From Rugosimonospora acidiphila (GTDB lineage: Bacteria; Actinomycetota; Actinomycetes; Mycobacteriales; Micromonosporaceae), in the NCBI RefSeq assembly GCF_039543385.1, contig NZ_BAABJQ010000002.1:310001-374000 (forward strand): a stretch of 64,000 nucleotides of DNA, written 5' to 3'. The notes beneath the pieces were generated by a model. That model was not told where the DNA came from, ran no database searches, and worked only from the letters and a program-made list of their open reading frames with translations. Each line of letters starts with the position of its first letter. The first letter of the stretch is position 1. The position numbers and the translations under genes are program-made. Shown piece after piece: positions 1-9,700 of the stretch.

Positions 1-3000
1 GGACAGGTCGAGCCACACCGGCCGCAGGTCGTCCTCGGCCACGCCGACCGGCACGGCGGTCGCCGGCTGCTTGCGGTCGATGCCCAGTTGCCGTACCCGG
101 ACCATCGCCGGCAGGCGCCGCACCTGCGGGGCCGGCCGGCCCGACCAGCCCGCCGCGATCTTGCCGAGCATGTCCTCCTGGGCTTCGCGCAGCCCGTCGG
201 CGGTGTCCTGCCCATCCAGCCGAGGCAGCACGAACTGGCAGTACACGCCGGGGCTCATCAGGCCCCGGCCGGGCACGTTGGCCGGGAGCCGGGCCGCCGC
301 CCGCCGGGCCACCTCGGACTCGGTCGGGTCGTTGAGCCGCAGTTCCAGCCGGGTGCCGATGCTGTCCCGCAGGGCCGGGCGGATTTCCATCCACCGACCG
401 GCGGTGATCACCAGGTGGACGCCCGCGCCGAGGCCCCGGGAGGCGATCTCGGCGATCGCCGCGTCGGCCCATTCGTGCTCGGCCCGCATCGCGCCCCAGT
501 TGTCGATGAGCAGGAAGACGTCGGCCGCCCGGGTGCCGGCCGGCAGTTTGCCGTCCCGCCGCTTCTCCCGGAAGTCCCCCACCGACTCCACGCCCAGCGT
601 CTGGAACAGCTTCTCCCGCTCGATCACCAGGCGGCGCGTTTCGGCGACGACCCGGCTGACCAGTTCGGGGTCGTTGCGGCCGGCGACCGAGCCGACGTGC
701 GGGGCGGTCGCGTACGGCTGCAGCGTGCCACCGCCGAAGTCGATGCAGTAGAACTGCATCTCTTCCGGGCTGTGGGTCAACATCGACGAGAGCATGATCG
801 TACGCAGCAGCGTGCTGCGCCCGGTCCGCGGCGCACCGACCACGGCGAGGTGCCCGTGTGCCCCGCCGAAGTCCATCATCAGCGTCTCCTGGTCCTGCTT
901 CAGCGGCAGGTCGACCAGCCCGATCGGGACGGCCAGCGTTCCGGCCACCGGCCAGTGCTTGGCGCCGTATCCGCGGTCGGCCTGCACCGAGACCGCGCCG
1001 AGCAGGTGGTCCAGGGCCAGTGCGGTGGGTAGCGGCGGCAGCCACACCTGGTGCACCGGGCTGAGCGCCTTCATCCGGTCGACCACGACCTGCAGCTCGG
1101 TCGGCCCGTCCCCGGTCGGGAACGGCGGCTCCTCGGGCTCGGCGGCGGCCGCTCCCCCGCTGGTCCGCAGGTCGAACGGCACCACGGTGTCGTCCACCTT
1201 GTTGGCCTCGGCCCAGCGCTGCTCGGCCGCGATGTACGGGGCGGACACGTGGGCGACCCGGAGCCGCTGGTAGATCGTCTCGTCGACCTTGAGGTAGGCC
1301 GAGCCGGGGATCGGTGGCAGCTTGTACGCGTCGGGCGTGCCGATCACCGTACGGCTCTCGGCCGCGCTGAAGGTGCGCAGGCAGATCCGGTACGACAGGT
1401 GCGAGTCGAGCCCGCGCAGCCGGCCCTCCTCCAGCCGCTGGGTGGCCAGCAGCAGGTGCATGCCGAGCGACCGGCCGACCCGGCCGATCTGCACGAACAG
1501 CTCGGTGAAGTCCGGCCGCCCGGACAGCAGCTCGCCGAACTCGTCGACCACGATCAGCAGGTACGGCAGCGGTTCCAGCGGCTCGCCGTTCGGCCTCGTG
1601 GCCCCGGCGGCCCGGCGGATCTGGTACTCCCGGACCGTGTCGAGGTTGCCCGCGTCGCGCAGCATCTGCTGGCGGCGTTGCTGCTCGCCCATCAGCGCGG
1701 CCAGCACGCGGTCGATCATCGCGGCGTCATCGGCCAGGTTGGTGATCAGGCCGCCCACGTGCGGCAGCCCGGCCAGCGGGGCGAACGCGGCCCCACCCTT
1801 GAAGTCGATCAGCACGAAGCTGAGCAGTTCGGGCGAGTGCGTCAGGGCGAGGCCGGTGGCCAGGGTACGCAGCAACTCGCTCTTACCCGAACCGGTGGCC
1901 CCGACGACCAGGCCGTGCGGACCGGAACCGTGCTGGGCCGACTCCTTGATGTCCAGCACCACCGTCTGCCCGTCGCCGTCGGTGCCGATCGGCGCGCGCA
2001 GCATCCGCGGGTCCCCGGCCTGCACCCAGTGGCTGGTGATGTCCACCGCCAGCACATCGCCGCCGAGCACCATCTCGGTCAGCGACGTGGTCCGGGTCAG
2101 TACCTGCTCGCGCTCGTCGGACAACCGCAACGGCGCCAGTTGCCGGGCGATGAGCTCGGCCAGGCCGGGCGTGACCATGTCGGGCAGGCAGTCGTCGGCC
2201 GGGATGGCCACCAGGTCGAGGTGGCCCTCGGGGGCCAGCCGGCCGTCGTCGCCGACCCGGATCCGCAGGTCGACCCGGCTCGGTTCGTCGGCCTCCTTCT
2301 CGACCAGGAAGATCAGCGTGATGCCGGTCCGCGGACCGGCCGCGGCGACCAGCGCGGCGAGCACGTCGGAGCGGCCCCACTCGGAGACCGGGGCGAAACC
2401 GGTGAGCACGACGACCAGCCGGGGCAGGTCGGGCGGGGCCTGCCGGTCGCCCAGCGGCCGGCGGTTACCGGCCAGCTCGACCCGCTGGCGCAGCGTCTCG
2501 CCCAGGAAGTCGATCAGCCCGGCCGGGTCCTCGGCGACCAGCGAGACCACGCCGGCCGCGGCCCGAGCCTTGGGCTGGATCGTGTGCGGCAGCCACTTGG
2601 CCCACTGCCAGCGTTCCTCGCTGCCCTCCACCCGCTGCTCACCGCTGGTCTCGACCGCGATCAGCACGTCGTCCGGCGCGTGCAGGGTGGCGATCTGGCA
2701 GAGCAGCGCCCGAGCCGTGTTCTCGGTGTCCAGGGCCGGGCCGAACAGGCTGACCACGCCGGCGGCAGCCAGGTCGATCACCATCGGCTGGTCCTCGACC
2801 CGGCCCAGGCCGTCAACCAGCCGGCGGGCCGAGCGCATCGACTCCCAGTCGTAGTCGGTCAACGGGTCCAGCTTCGGGTCCAGCTCGATCGGCGAGGCCA
2901 GCTCGACCAGGCCGCGGCCCAGCCGTACGCGCAAAAAATCGCCGTCGTCGCGTCGGCGCTCCCAGACCCGGTGCCGGTTGACGCTGATCGACCACAGCCG

Positions 3001-3393
3001 GCCCGGTTCCGGGTGCGCGATGGCGGCCACCTGGCGCTGCGCGGCGGAGACCTCGCGCGCCTGGTCCCGGGCCAGATTGAGGTGCGCCCGGTACCGGATC
3101 CGCTGCTTGCGGGTCACCTTGCCGCTGGCGCTGCGCTGCCGGATCCGCATGGCGACCACGGCACCGGTCGAGACGAGGAAGAACATGACGCCGATGATGA
3201 TCAGCGCCGGGCGGCCGAAGGTCACCATGTACGCGGCCATGCCGACGCTGGACAGCAGCGGCAGCACCAGCGTCCAGGCGCCGCCGTTGGGCCCCTCGTC
3301 CGGCACCTCGGGCGGGGTGGGCAGCGTGTGCCGTTCGGTCGGCAGCTGCGGGATCAGCAACCGGGCGGGGCGGTGGAAGGCGAGCCGGGTCAC
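1..3393 (-). CDS. eccC: EccC, FtsK/SpoIIIE-type T7SS ATPase (3' end off window)
   Basis: Membrane-bound motor ATPase that recognises WXG substrates and drives type VII secretion. The first 1,131 codons are visible and the frame is still open at position 1, so roughly 200 residues are missing (family length about 1,300). The N terminus has the family signature LAFHRPARLLIPQLP, then two membrane segments (about residues 40-58 and 62-83). The first FtsK domain has Walker A GATGSGKS (K504) and Walker B LLIVVDEFGELL. The second has a degenerate Walker A, GAPRTGRS, with Arg859 in place of Lys, and a weak Walker B (LLIDNWG). The third domain begins near the edge. The GTG start overlaps the stop of the EccA-like gene by 4 bp (GTGA), with GGAGGGAGA upstream. 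Family assignment is very secure. Confidence 0.95.
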   Translation of the reverse strand, partial: MTRLAFHRPARLLIPQLPTERHTLPTPPEVPDEGPNGGAWTLVLPLLSSVGMAAYMVTFGRPALIIIGVMFFLVSTGAVVAMRIRQRSASGKVTRKQRIRYRAHLNLARDQAREVSAAQRQVAAIAHPEPGRLWSISVNRHRVWERRRDDGDFLRVRLGRGLVELASPIELDPKLDPLTDYDWESMRSARRLVDGLGRVEDQPMVIDLAAAGVVSLFGPALDTENTARALLCQIATLHAPDDVLIAVETSGEQRVEGSEERWQWAKWLPHTIQPKARAAAGVVSLVAEDPAGLIDFLGETLRQRVELAGNRRPLGDRQAPPDLPRLVVVLTGFAPVSEWGRSDVLAALVAAAGPRTGITLIFLVEKEADEPSRVDLRIRVGDDGRLAPEGHLDLVAIPADDCLPDMVTPGLAELIARQLAPLRLSDEREQVLTRTTSLTEMVLGGDVLAVDITSHWVQAGDPRMLRAPIGTDGDGQTVVLDIKESAQHGSGPHGLVVGATGSGKSELLRTLATGLALTHSPELLSFVLIDFKGGAAFAPLAGLPHVGGLITNLADDAAMIDRVLAALMGEQQRRQQMLRDAGNLDTVREYQIRRAAGATRPNGEPLEPLPYLLIVVDEFGELLSGRPDFTELFVQIGRVGRSLGMHLLLATQRLEEGRLRGLDSHLSYRICLRTFSAAESRTVIGTPDAYKLPPIPGSAYLKVDETIYQRLRVAHVSAPYIAAEQRWAEANKVDDTVVPFDLRTSGGAAAAEPEEPPFPTGDGPTELQVVVDRMKALSPVHQVWLPPLPTALALDHLLGAVSVQADRGYGAKHWPVAGTLAVPIGLVDLPLKQDQETLMMDFGGAHGHLAVVGAPRTGRSTLLRTIMLSSMLTHSPEEMQFYCIDFGGGTLQPYATAPHVGSVAGRNDPELVSRVVAETRRLVIEREKLFQTLGVESVGDFREKRRDGKLPAGTRAADVFLLIDNWGAMRAEHEWADAAIAEIASRGLGAGVHLVITAGRWMEIRPALRDSIGTRLELRLNDPTESEVARRAAARLPANVPGRGLMSPGVYCQFVLPRLDGQDTADGLREAQEDMLGKIAAGWSGRPAPQVRRLPAMVRVRQLGIDRKQPATAVPVGVAEDDLRPVWLDLS

Positions 3394-6119
3394 CGCGGGT
3401 CTCCCTCCGGCAGGTCGATCGCGAGCAGGGTGCTCAGGTCGTCGTCATCGGCGTTGAGCAGCTGACTGATCCGGCTGGCGTGCCGCTCGGTCATCAGCTG
3501 GAACACCTTGCGGGCGAACCGGCCGTTGCCGAAGCCCTCGTCCCGGGGCTGGACCGTGAAGTAGGACAGCAGCGCGTCCCGGGCGTCGGAGTCCACCGCG
3601 TACTGGAACTGCTTGGCCTGGGTCTCGACGATCTCGACCAGTTCCTCCGAGGAGTAGTCGTCGAAGGTGAGCGTGCGGGAGAACCGCGAGGACAGACCCG
3701 GGTTGGCCGCGATGAACGTCCGCATCTGGTCGGGGTAGCCGGCCACGATGACCACCACCCCGTCGCGGTGGTCCTCCATGAGCTTGACCAGCGTGGCGAT
3801 CGCCTCCTGACCGAAGTCGCTGCTGTTGCCGGCCGGCACCAGCGAGTACGCCTCGTCGATGAAGAGCACGCCGCCCAGCGCCCGGCGGAACGCGGCCTGG
3901 GTCTTCGGGGCGGTGTGACCGACGTACTCGCCGACCAGCGTGCTCCGGTCGACCTCGACCAGGTGACCCTTGGTCAGCATGCCGAGCGAGGCGAGCAGCT
4001 GACCGTACAGGCGGGCCACGGTGGTCTTGCCGGTACCCGGGTTGCCGGCGAAGACCAGGTGCCGGGACAGCGGCGGCGGGGCCAGGCCGGCCTCCCGGCG
4101 CCGTTTGACGATCTGGACCAGGTTGATCATCGTGCTCACGTCCTGCTTGACCCGCTCCAGCCCGATCAGGTCGTTGAGCTGGGCCAGCAGCGACTCCAGA
4201 TCGGACTCGGCGGCGGCCGGCCCGGTCGGGGTCTCGGTGCCGGACGCACCCGGACCGGCCGGGGCACCGGTCACGCCCGGGGCGGCCGGGGCCGCAGAGG
4301 GGGCCGGGGCGGACCGGGCCGGCGGGTCGGACTGCGGGATGTTCACCTGGCCGACCCCGGTGCTCCAGCAGCCGGAGAACGTGGGTGCGGCGCCCTCGGC
4401 AAGGTTGAGGTCCTCGTCCACGTCGTGCACGTGGACCCGGTGCAGCAGCGGGTCGGCCCCGCCTCCGACGAAGACCGCCGGGTAGCGGGTCTTGGCGATG
4501 TCGCAGTCGATCAGCCGGCCGTGGGCGCCATCGGCCGCGTAGACGCCGTTCTTGGCGCAGCCGGTCACGGTCAGCCCGCGGATCTCCGGGGCGGCGCCCT
4601 CCCAGATGGCCACGCCGGTGCCGTCGACGCCGCGGACCGTGCAGTCCTGCAGCATCGGAGTGGCGCCGGAGTCGACCAGTATGCCGGTCCCGCCGACTGT
4701 CTCAATCGTGCAGCCGCGCGCGACCATCGACGCGCCCGGCGCGATCTCCAGGCCGCTGCGCTTGACCTCGCGGATCTCGCAGTTCACCAGCAGCGGCCGG
4801 TGCGGGGTATCGACCCTGACGCCGACGCCCGATCCGGTGACCGCCAGCGCCTGCATGGCCGCGTCGGCGCTGCCGTCCACCTGGACACCGCCGTAGCCGG
4901 CACCGCTGATCTCGCCGCCGAAGACCCGCAGCAGCGACCGGTCCGACGCCCGGATGCCGAACTCCGGGGTCTGGTCCACCGTGCACCGCAGCAGCGCGGC
5001 CACCGCGGTCCCGGTCAGGTGTACCGCGCTGTAGGCCGAGCGGCGCACCTGGGCACCGTCCATCAAGACCCGGGATTCGTCGGCGGCGAACAGCCCGTTG
5101 CCGGCCGAGTCGGTCAACTCGCCGCCGGACATCCGGATTTCGGCCCGTCCGCGCAGGGCCAGCGCGGTCTGCTTGCCGGCCCGCAGCGACGTGTCCAGCA
5201 GGGCCAGCCGCGCGTCGGCCAGGGCCAGCGCGCCGGCGCCGCCGCTGCCCTCGACCGTGCTGCCGATCAGCGCGACCTGTCCGTTGCCGCTGACCGCCAC
5301 GCCGGTGCCGGCCGCGCGGGCGATGGTGCAGCGCTCGGCCCGTACGCCACCGGCCGCGCCCTCCTGGCCGGTCTTCGCGTCGCCGCCGCGCTCCGGCCGC
5401 AGCGGCGTCCACCAGTCCGATCCGAACGGGGCGCTGCCGGTGACCCGCAACCCGTCGGCCGCCGAGTCGTGCAGCACGCAGTCGGACATCCGGGCCTGGC
5501 CCGACTCGGCCACCTCCAGCGCCGCACCGGTCGTGTAACCGATGTCGCAGCCGGTCAACGTGACCACGGCGGACCCGGTGGCCAGCACTCCGCGACCGGC
5601 GACCTTCTGCATCCGGACGCGGTCCAGCGCGACCCGCGCGGTGTCCTGGGCGACCACCGCGTCGCCCCCGATCTCCTCCAGGATCAGGCCGGCGGTCTCC
5701 ACCTGGGCGCCGCCGCCGACCCGGACCGCGGTCCCGGTCGTACCCCGCACCTGGCAGTCGGCCAGCCGGGCCGCGGCATTGCCATGTACCTCGACCGAGC
5801 CGCCGCTGACCACGGCCGACTCCAGATCGAGCCGGCCGCCGTGCACCGCCACGGTGACCCCGTCCGCCCCGGCACCGCGCAACGTCAGGCCGTGCACGGT
5901 GGCCGAGCCGGACCGGACCGCGACCGCCGGCCCCTCGCTGGCGACCAGCTCCACCGTGCCGTCGTCGCCGTCGGCCAGGACGGTCACCGATTTGTCGATC
6001 ACCAGATGCTCGTGGTAGACGCCGGCCGCGACCGCGATGATGCTGCCGTCCCTGGCCGCCCGTACCGCCGAGCCGATCGTGCGGTGCCGGCTCCAGGCCC
6101 GGTTCGAGACCCGTTCCAT
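3390..6119 (-). CDS. EccA-like AAA+ ATPase fused to a right-handed beta-helix
   Basis: A 909-aa protein. About residues 20-600 are short repeats of the type seen in pectate-lyase-like parallel beta-helices (recurring G-x-AxVxLxxCxI-type rungs). A Pro/Ala-rich linker leads to a C-terminal CbxX/CfqX AAA+ ATPase with Walker A GNPGTGKTT (K698) and Walker B GGVLFIDEAYSL. Mycobacterial EccA has the same ATPase but a TPR N terminus, so here the adaptor half appears replaced. EccA proteins are cytosolic chaperone-like ATPases for T7SS substrates; the same role is inferred. I chose the ATG at 6119 because GGGAG lies 5 nt upstream. In-frame starts further out (6167 GTG, 6248) would add up to 43 low-complexity residues. 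Its stop overlaps the eccC start. Confidence 0.88.
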   Translation of the reverse strand: MERVSNRAWSRHRTIGSAVRAARDGSIIAVAAGVYHEHLVIDKSVTVLADGDDGTVELVASEGPAVAVRSGSATVHGLTLRGAGADGVTVAVHGGRLDLESAVVSGGSVEVHGNAAARLADCQVRGTTGTAVRVGGGAQVETAGLILEEIGGDAVVAQDTARVALDRVRMQKVAGRGVLATGSAVVTLTGCDIGYTTGAALEVAESGQARMSDCVLHDSAADGLRVTGSAPFGSDWWTPLRPERGGDAKTGQEGAAGGVRAERCTIARAAGTGVAVSGNGQVALIGSTVEGSGGAGALALADARLALLDTSLRAGKQTALALRGRAEIRMSGGELTDSAGNGLFAADESRVLMDGAQVRRSAYSAVHLTGTAVAALLRCTVDQTPEFGIRASDRSLLRVFGGEISGAGYGGVQVDGSADAAMQALAVTGSGVGVRVDTPHRPLLVNCEIREVKRSGLEIAPGASMVARGCTIETVGGTGILVDSGATPMLQDCTVRGVDGTGVAIWEGAAPEIRGLTVTGCAKNGVYAADGAHGRLIDCDIAKTRYPAVFVGGGADPLLHRVHVHDVDEDLNLAEGAAPTFSGCWSTGVGQVNIPQSDPPARSAPAPSAAPAAPGVTGAPAGPGASGTETPTGPAAAESDLESLLAQLNDLIGLERVKQDVSTMINLVQIVKRRREAGLAPPPLSRHLVFAGNPGTGKTTVARLYGQLLASLGMLTKGHLVEVDRSTLVGEYVGHTAPKTQAAFRRALGGVLFIDEAYSLVPAGNSSDFGQEAIATLVKLMEDHRDGVVVIVAGYPDQMRTFIAANPGLSSRFSRTLTFDDYSSEELVEIVETQAKQFQYAVDSDARDALLSYFTVQPRDEGFGNGRFARKVFQLMTERHASRISQLLNADDDDLSTLLAIDLPEGDPR

Positions 6120-6345
6120 CCGGGCTCCCGCGGAAGCGGCGGCCCTCCGGAATCCGGTGCCGCTCACGCCGCGCCCACCCCGCTCTCCACGACCAGCTGT
6201 CCCCTTCGCCGAGTCCCCTGTTCGGGGGATCACGCGATATCCGTCCACGGGTGCGGTGCACCGTTCTGGACGACGGGGTCGCGGGCCACCGCGTTCATCA
6301 GATCCGGTGGTCGGCTTCGGGCCGTGGGCTCAGCCGCCGGGCGCG

Positions 6346-6669
6346 TCAGCGGGTACGCAGGCCATCCAGCGCGGCGGTCAGCGGCCCGGTGCGCTCGGCG
6401 GCCCGGTCCCGCAGCTGGCCGGCGGCGTCACGCAGCGCCGTCAGCAGGAGCCTCTCCAGTTCATCGGCCTCACACTCATCGATCAGCGCCGGGTCGAGGT
6501 GCACGGACAGGAACTCGCCGCCCGCGGTCACCGTCACGGCCACGTCACCGCCGGCCGCCGTCCCGGTGACCTCGGTCCGGTTCATCGTCTCCTGGAAGTT
6601 GGCCACCTCGGCCTGCAGCGCCTGCGCCCGCCCCATGAATTGGCTCAGCTGTTCCCTGTTGATCGCCAT
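6346..6669 (-). CDS. YbaB/EbfC family nucleoid-associated-type protein
   Basis: A 107-aa protein with the YbaB/EbfC layout: an N-terminal helix with AINREQLSQFMGRAQALQ, a central beta segment (VAVTVTAGGEFLSVHLDP) and a C-terminal helix. Members bind DNA as dimers, and YbaB-like proteins (EspL type) recur in ESX loci, where their role is unclear. The ATG is preceded by GGGAGAGG 3-4 nt upstream. It lies 226 bp upstream of the EccA-like gene and 86 bp downstream of the 4,496-aa gene on the same strand, so it may share their transcript. A chaperone-like or regulatory role in the secretion locus is inference. Confidence 0.8.
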   Translation of the reverse strand: MAINREQLSQFMGRAQALQAEVANFQETMNRTEVTGTAAGGDVAVTVTAGGEFLSVHLDPALIDECEADELERLLLTALRDAAGQLRDRAAERTGPLTAALDGLRTR

Positions 6670-6755
6670 GACCTCTCCCAGCCGCTCGGCAGTGCTGTCG
6701 CCACCGTTTCACCGCGCCCGGGGACGTCGGCCAGTCCCTGATCGGGGACGGCCGG

Positions 6756-9700
6756 TCAGCAGGTCACCAGCGCGACGCCGATTTCGCTCAGGGCGGCCCG
6801 CTCGGTACCGGTCACCGAGCGCCTGACGAGGGCGTCGATGAGCGGCTCGCGGGCCGGCATCTCGTTCTTCCAGGTCGCATGGATCTTTTCCACGGCCTCG
6901 GCCACGTTTCCGGTGAGCGCGAGGTGGACCGCCCCCACCGCGACCGAGACCGGATAGTCGCGCTCGGGGTGGGCCGAGACGCCCCTGATGAGGCGGCTGA
7001 AGGCGAGCAGCGTACCGGTCGGAGCCTCACGGACCGCGTCGACCAACAGCCGCTCGCGGTCGGACGCCTCGACCGTGTCGAGGAAGGCGACGCCCCGGTC
7101 CAGCCACTCCTCGCCGTGGTGGGCCAGGCTCTGCAGCGACCAGTGGACCGCCGCCCGCTCGCCGTCCAGGCTGTCCGGGAAGTCCTCCACCGGGGCGGGC
7201 GCGGGCACGGAGCCGAGCCGGTCGTACAGGTCGGCCCGGAACAGGTCCTCGGGATCGACCTCGATCGAGCCGGTGTCCAGCTCCAATCCGGACGGTGCCT
7301 CGGCCGGAGGCCGCGTGGCCAGCGGGGTGAGCTCGACCGGCGGCAGCGTGGTCGGCAGGTGCCCTATCGCATCGGAGGTGGTCGTGCCGGTCGTGGCCGT
7401 CGAATCGGCGTTCGGCGCGGTCTCGGAGGCCGGCGCCACGTCCGTCTCCACCCCGTCGACCTGCACCCCGAACAGCAGCGGCAACCCGGCCGCGACCGCA
7501 CGCAGCGTGTCCGCGTCGTCGGTGAGCAGGCCGAGATCGACCGTGACGCCGGCCAGCGAGGTCGCGCCGGCCGCCGACTGCAGGTACGCCATGAGCAGTT
7601 CGAGCGACCCCGGCCCGGCCACCACCCAGAAGTCGCCCTCGGTGGCGGTCGGCCGGGCCGGCGGCCCGAGGTCGGTGCCGGCGGCCAGGTAGACGCCGTC
7701 GGCCGTAGGAATCAGCCGGCCGCCGGGCGCGTGGCCGGCCTTGGTGAGCTCGGTCCGGGCCGAGCCGCTCGCCTTGGGCCCGCTTTGGCGAGCCTCGGCG
7801 GCCACCGCGGCGGCAAGGACCGAGCTGGTCAGGTGGGCGATGCCGACCGAGGTCTTGCCGGCCACCTCGCGCAGGAACCGCTGGCGCAGCGGGTCGCCGA
7901 CCCCGAGCCGGTCAGCGCCGGGCAGCGCGTCGAACTTGCCGGTGGCCGCGGCCAGCGCCTCGGCCAGCCGGCGCTCGTCGGCCAGCCGCTGCGAGAGGTC
8001 CCGGAGGAGCCCCTCGATCCGAGACCTGGCCTTGTCCACGGCCCGCTGGCCGAGGGCCGGGACGTCCGTCGCGTCCACGTAGTCGCGGAGCCCGCTGGAG
8101 ATGATCGACTCGATCTCGGCGCCGACCCGGTGCAGCGCGGCCTGGTCGGCCTTGTCCGCGCCTGCGCGCCGCGTTGCCAGCCGCCGCCGGGCGCCCTCGG
8201 CCAACGCCTCGATCGGGTTCGCACGCTCCGGCGCACTCGCCTGCTCCGGAGCGACGGACTCCGGCTCCTCGGCCGTCTTCCGGTTGATGAGTTCGGCGAC
8301 GACGTCGCCCTGCTGCCTGGCCGCCAGGTAATCGGCCTGGGCCAGCCGCTGGTCCTCGTCGGCCCAGGCGGACTGCCGGTACGCCCGATCGAACGCTTCG
8401 GCCACGGACGCCGACGCCTCGGCCGCCCCGGCCTTCCGTTCGCTCTCGCTGCGCCCGGCCTCCCGCGCCCGCTCCTGGTACGCGGTGGCCGCCCGGGTGG
8501 CCGCCTCGGCCCGGGTCTGGGCCAGCTTCAGGTGCGCCGGAAGGCTGTCGGCCAGCTCCGACTCCAGCTCGGCCCAGCGGTCGAGCCGGCCCAGGTCGAA
8601 GGGCCTGGTGTGCAGCAGCCGGTCGATTTTGGCGGTCGCGTTCCTGGTGAAGAGAGCCACCGCGGCTTCGGCGTCGGCCGTGGCCAGCCCCGCCGCCTCC
8701 GCGTCCGTCCGCAGCTTCCCGATCGCCGCATTGAGCCGGGCGATCTGGTTCTGCCGCATCACCGTGGTCCGCAGGCCGTCCCAGTACTGCCGGGACAGCT
8801 CGTCCCAGCGTTGCGCCGCGGCGTTCCAGTGCTCGGAGTCGACCGCCGCGCCGACCTGCACCGCGTAGTACCACACCCGGTGGTAGAGCTCGGTCAGCTC
8901 GCCCACCACCCGGTTCCGCCAGCCGAGCAGCTCGCCCGGGCCGAGGGCGTCGAGCGTCCGGAGGCGGTCGAGGTTGTCGTCGCCGACCCGGTCCCGGATC
9001 TCCTGGGTCTGCTCGGCCGCCCTGGTCACCGCGTCCGCGAACTGCCCGGCGAAGTCCGGCCTGCGGGTGGCCACCTCACCTGCGGTGGCCACCCGCGGTT
9101 TGTACTCGGTGATCAGCGCGTCGGTGGCCTGGGCGGCCTTGGCGCTGAACTCGGCCGGTTGCCGCTCCTGCTCGATCGACAACGTGGCCAGCCTGGCGCC
9201 GAACACGTCGGTGTCCGCCTTTTCCCGGTCCAGCCAGGCGTCGTACGTCTCCGGCGCGAGCCCCCGGCCGGTCAGGTACTGGTACGCCTTGTCCAGGCGG
9301 AACAGGTCGGCCAGCGCGGCCGAGGTAGCGGCGTCCGCGCCCGCATTGAGCGTGATGCGCCGGAGGTCACCGGCCGCGGACTCCAGGACCCTACGCAGGT
9401 CGTACGCGAAACTCAGCTGGTCGCGCACCCAGTCAAGGCTCGCCTTGAGCGCTTCCGGCCAGGGGGTCGGCTCCCGCTTGCGGGTGGCGTCGGCGATCGG
9501 GTCGGCCACGACTTCCAGGTACGCCACCTCGGACCGGAACGAGCCCGGCGGCACGTTCGCGAAGACCTTCGCGTAGTCGGCCTGCAGCCGCTGCTGGAAC
9601 TGCTCGCGGTACCAGCCGGACTGGGGCGGCTCGGGCACGTCGCCCCGCTGGTCGCCACGGTCGTAGGCGACCGCGTCGAGCATCCGGCCGAACCACCGGC

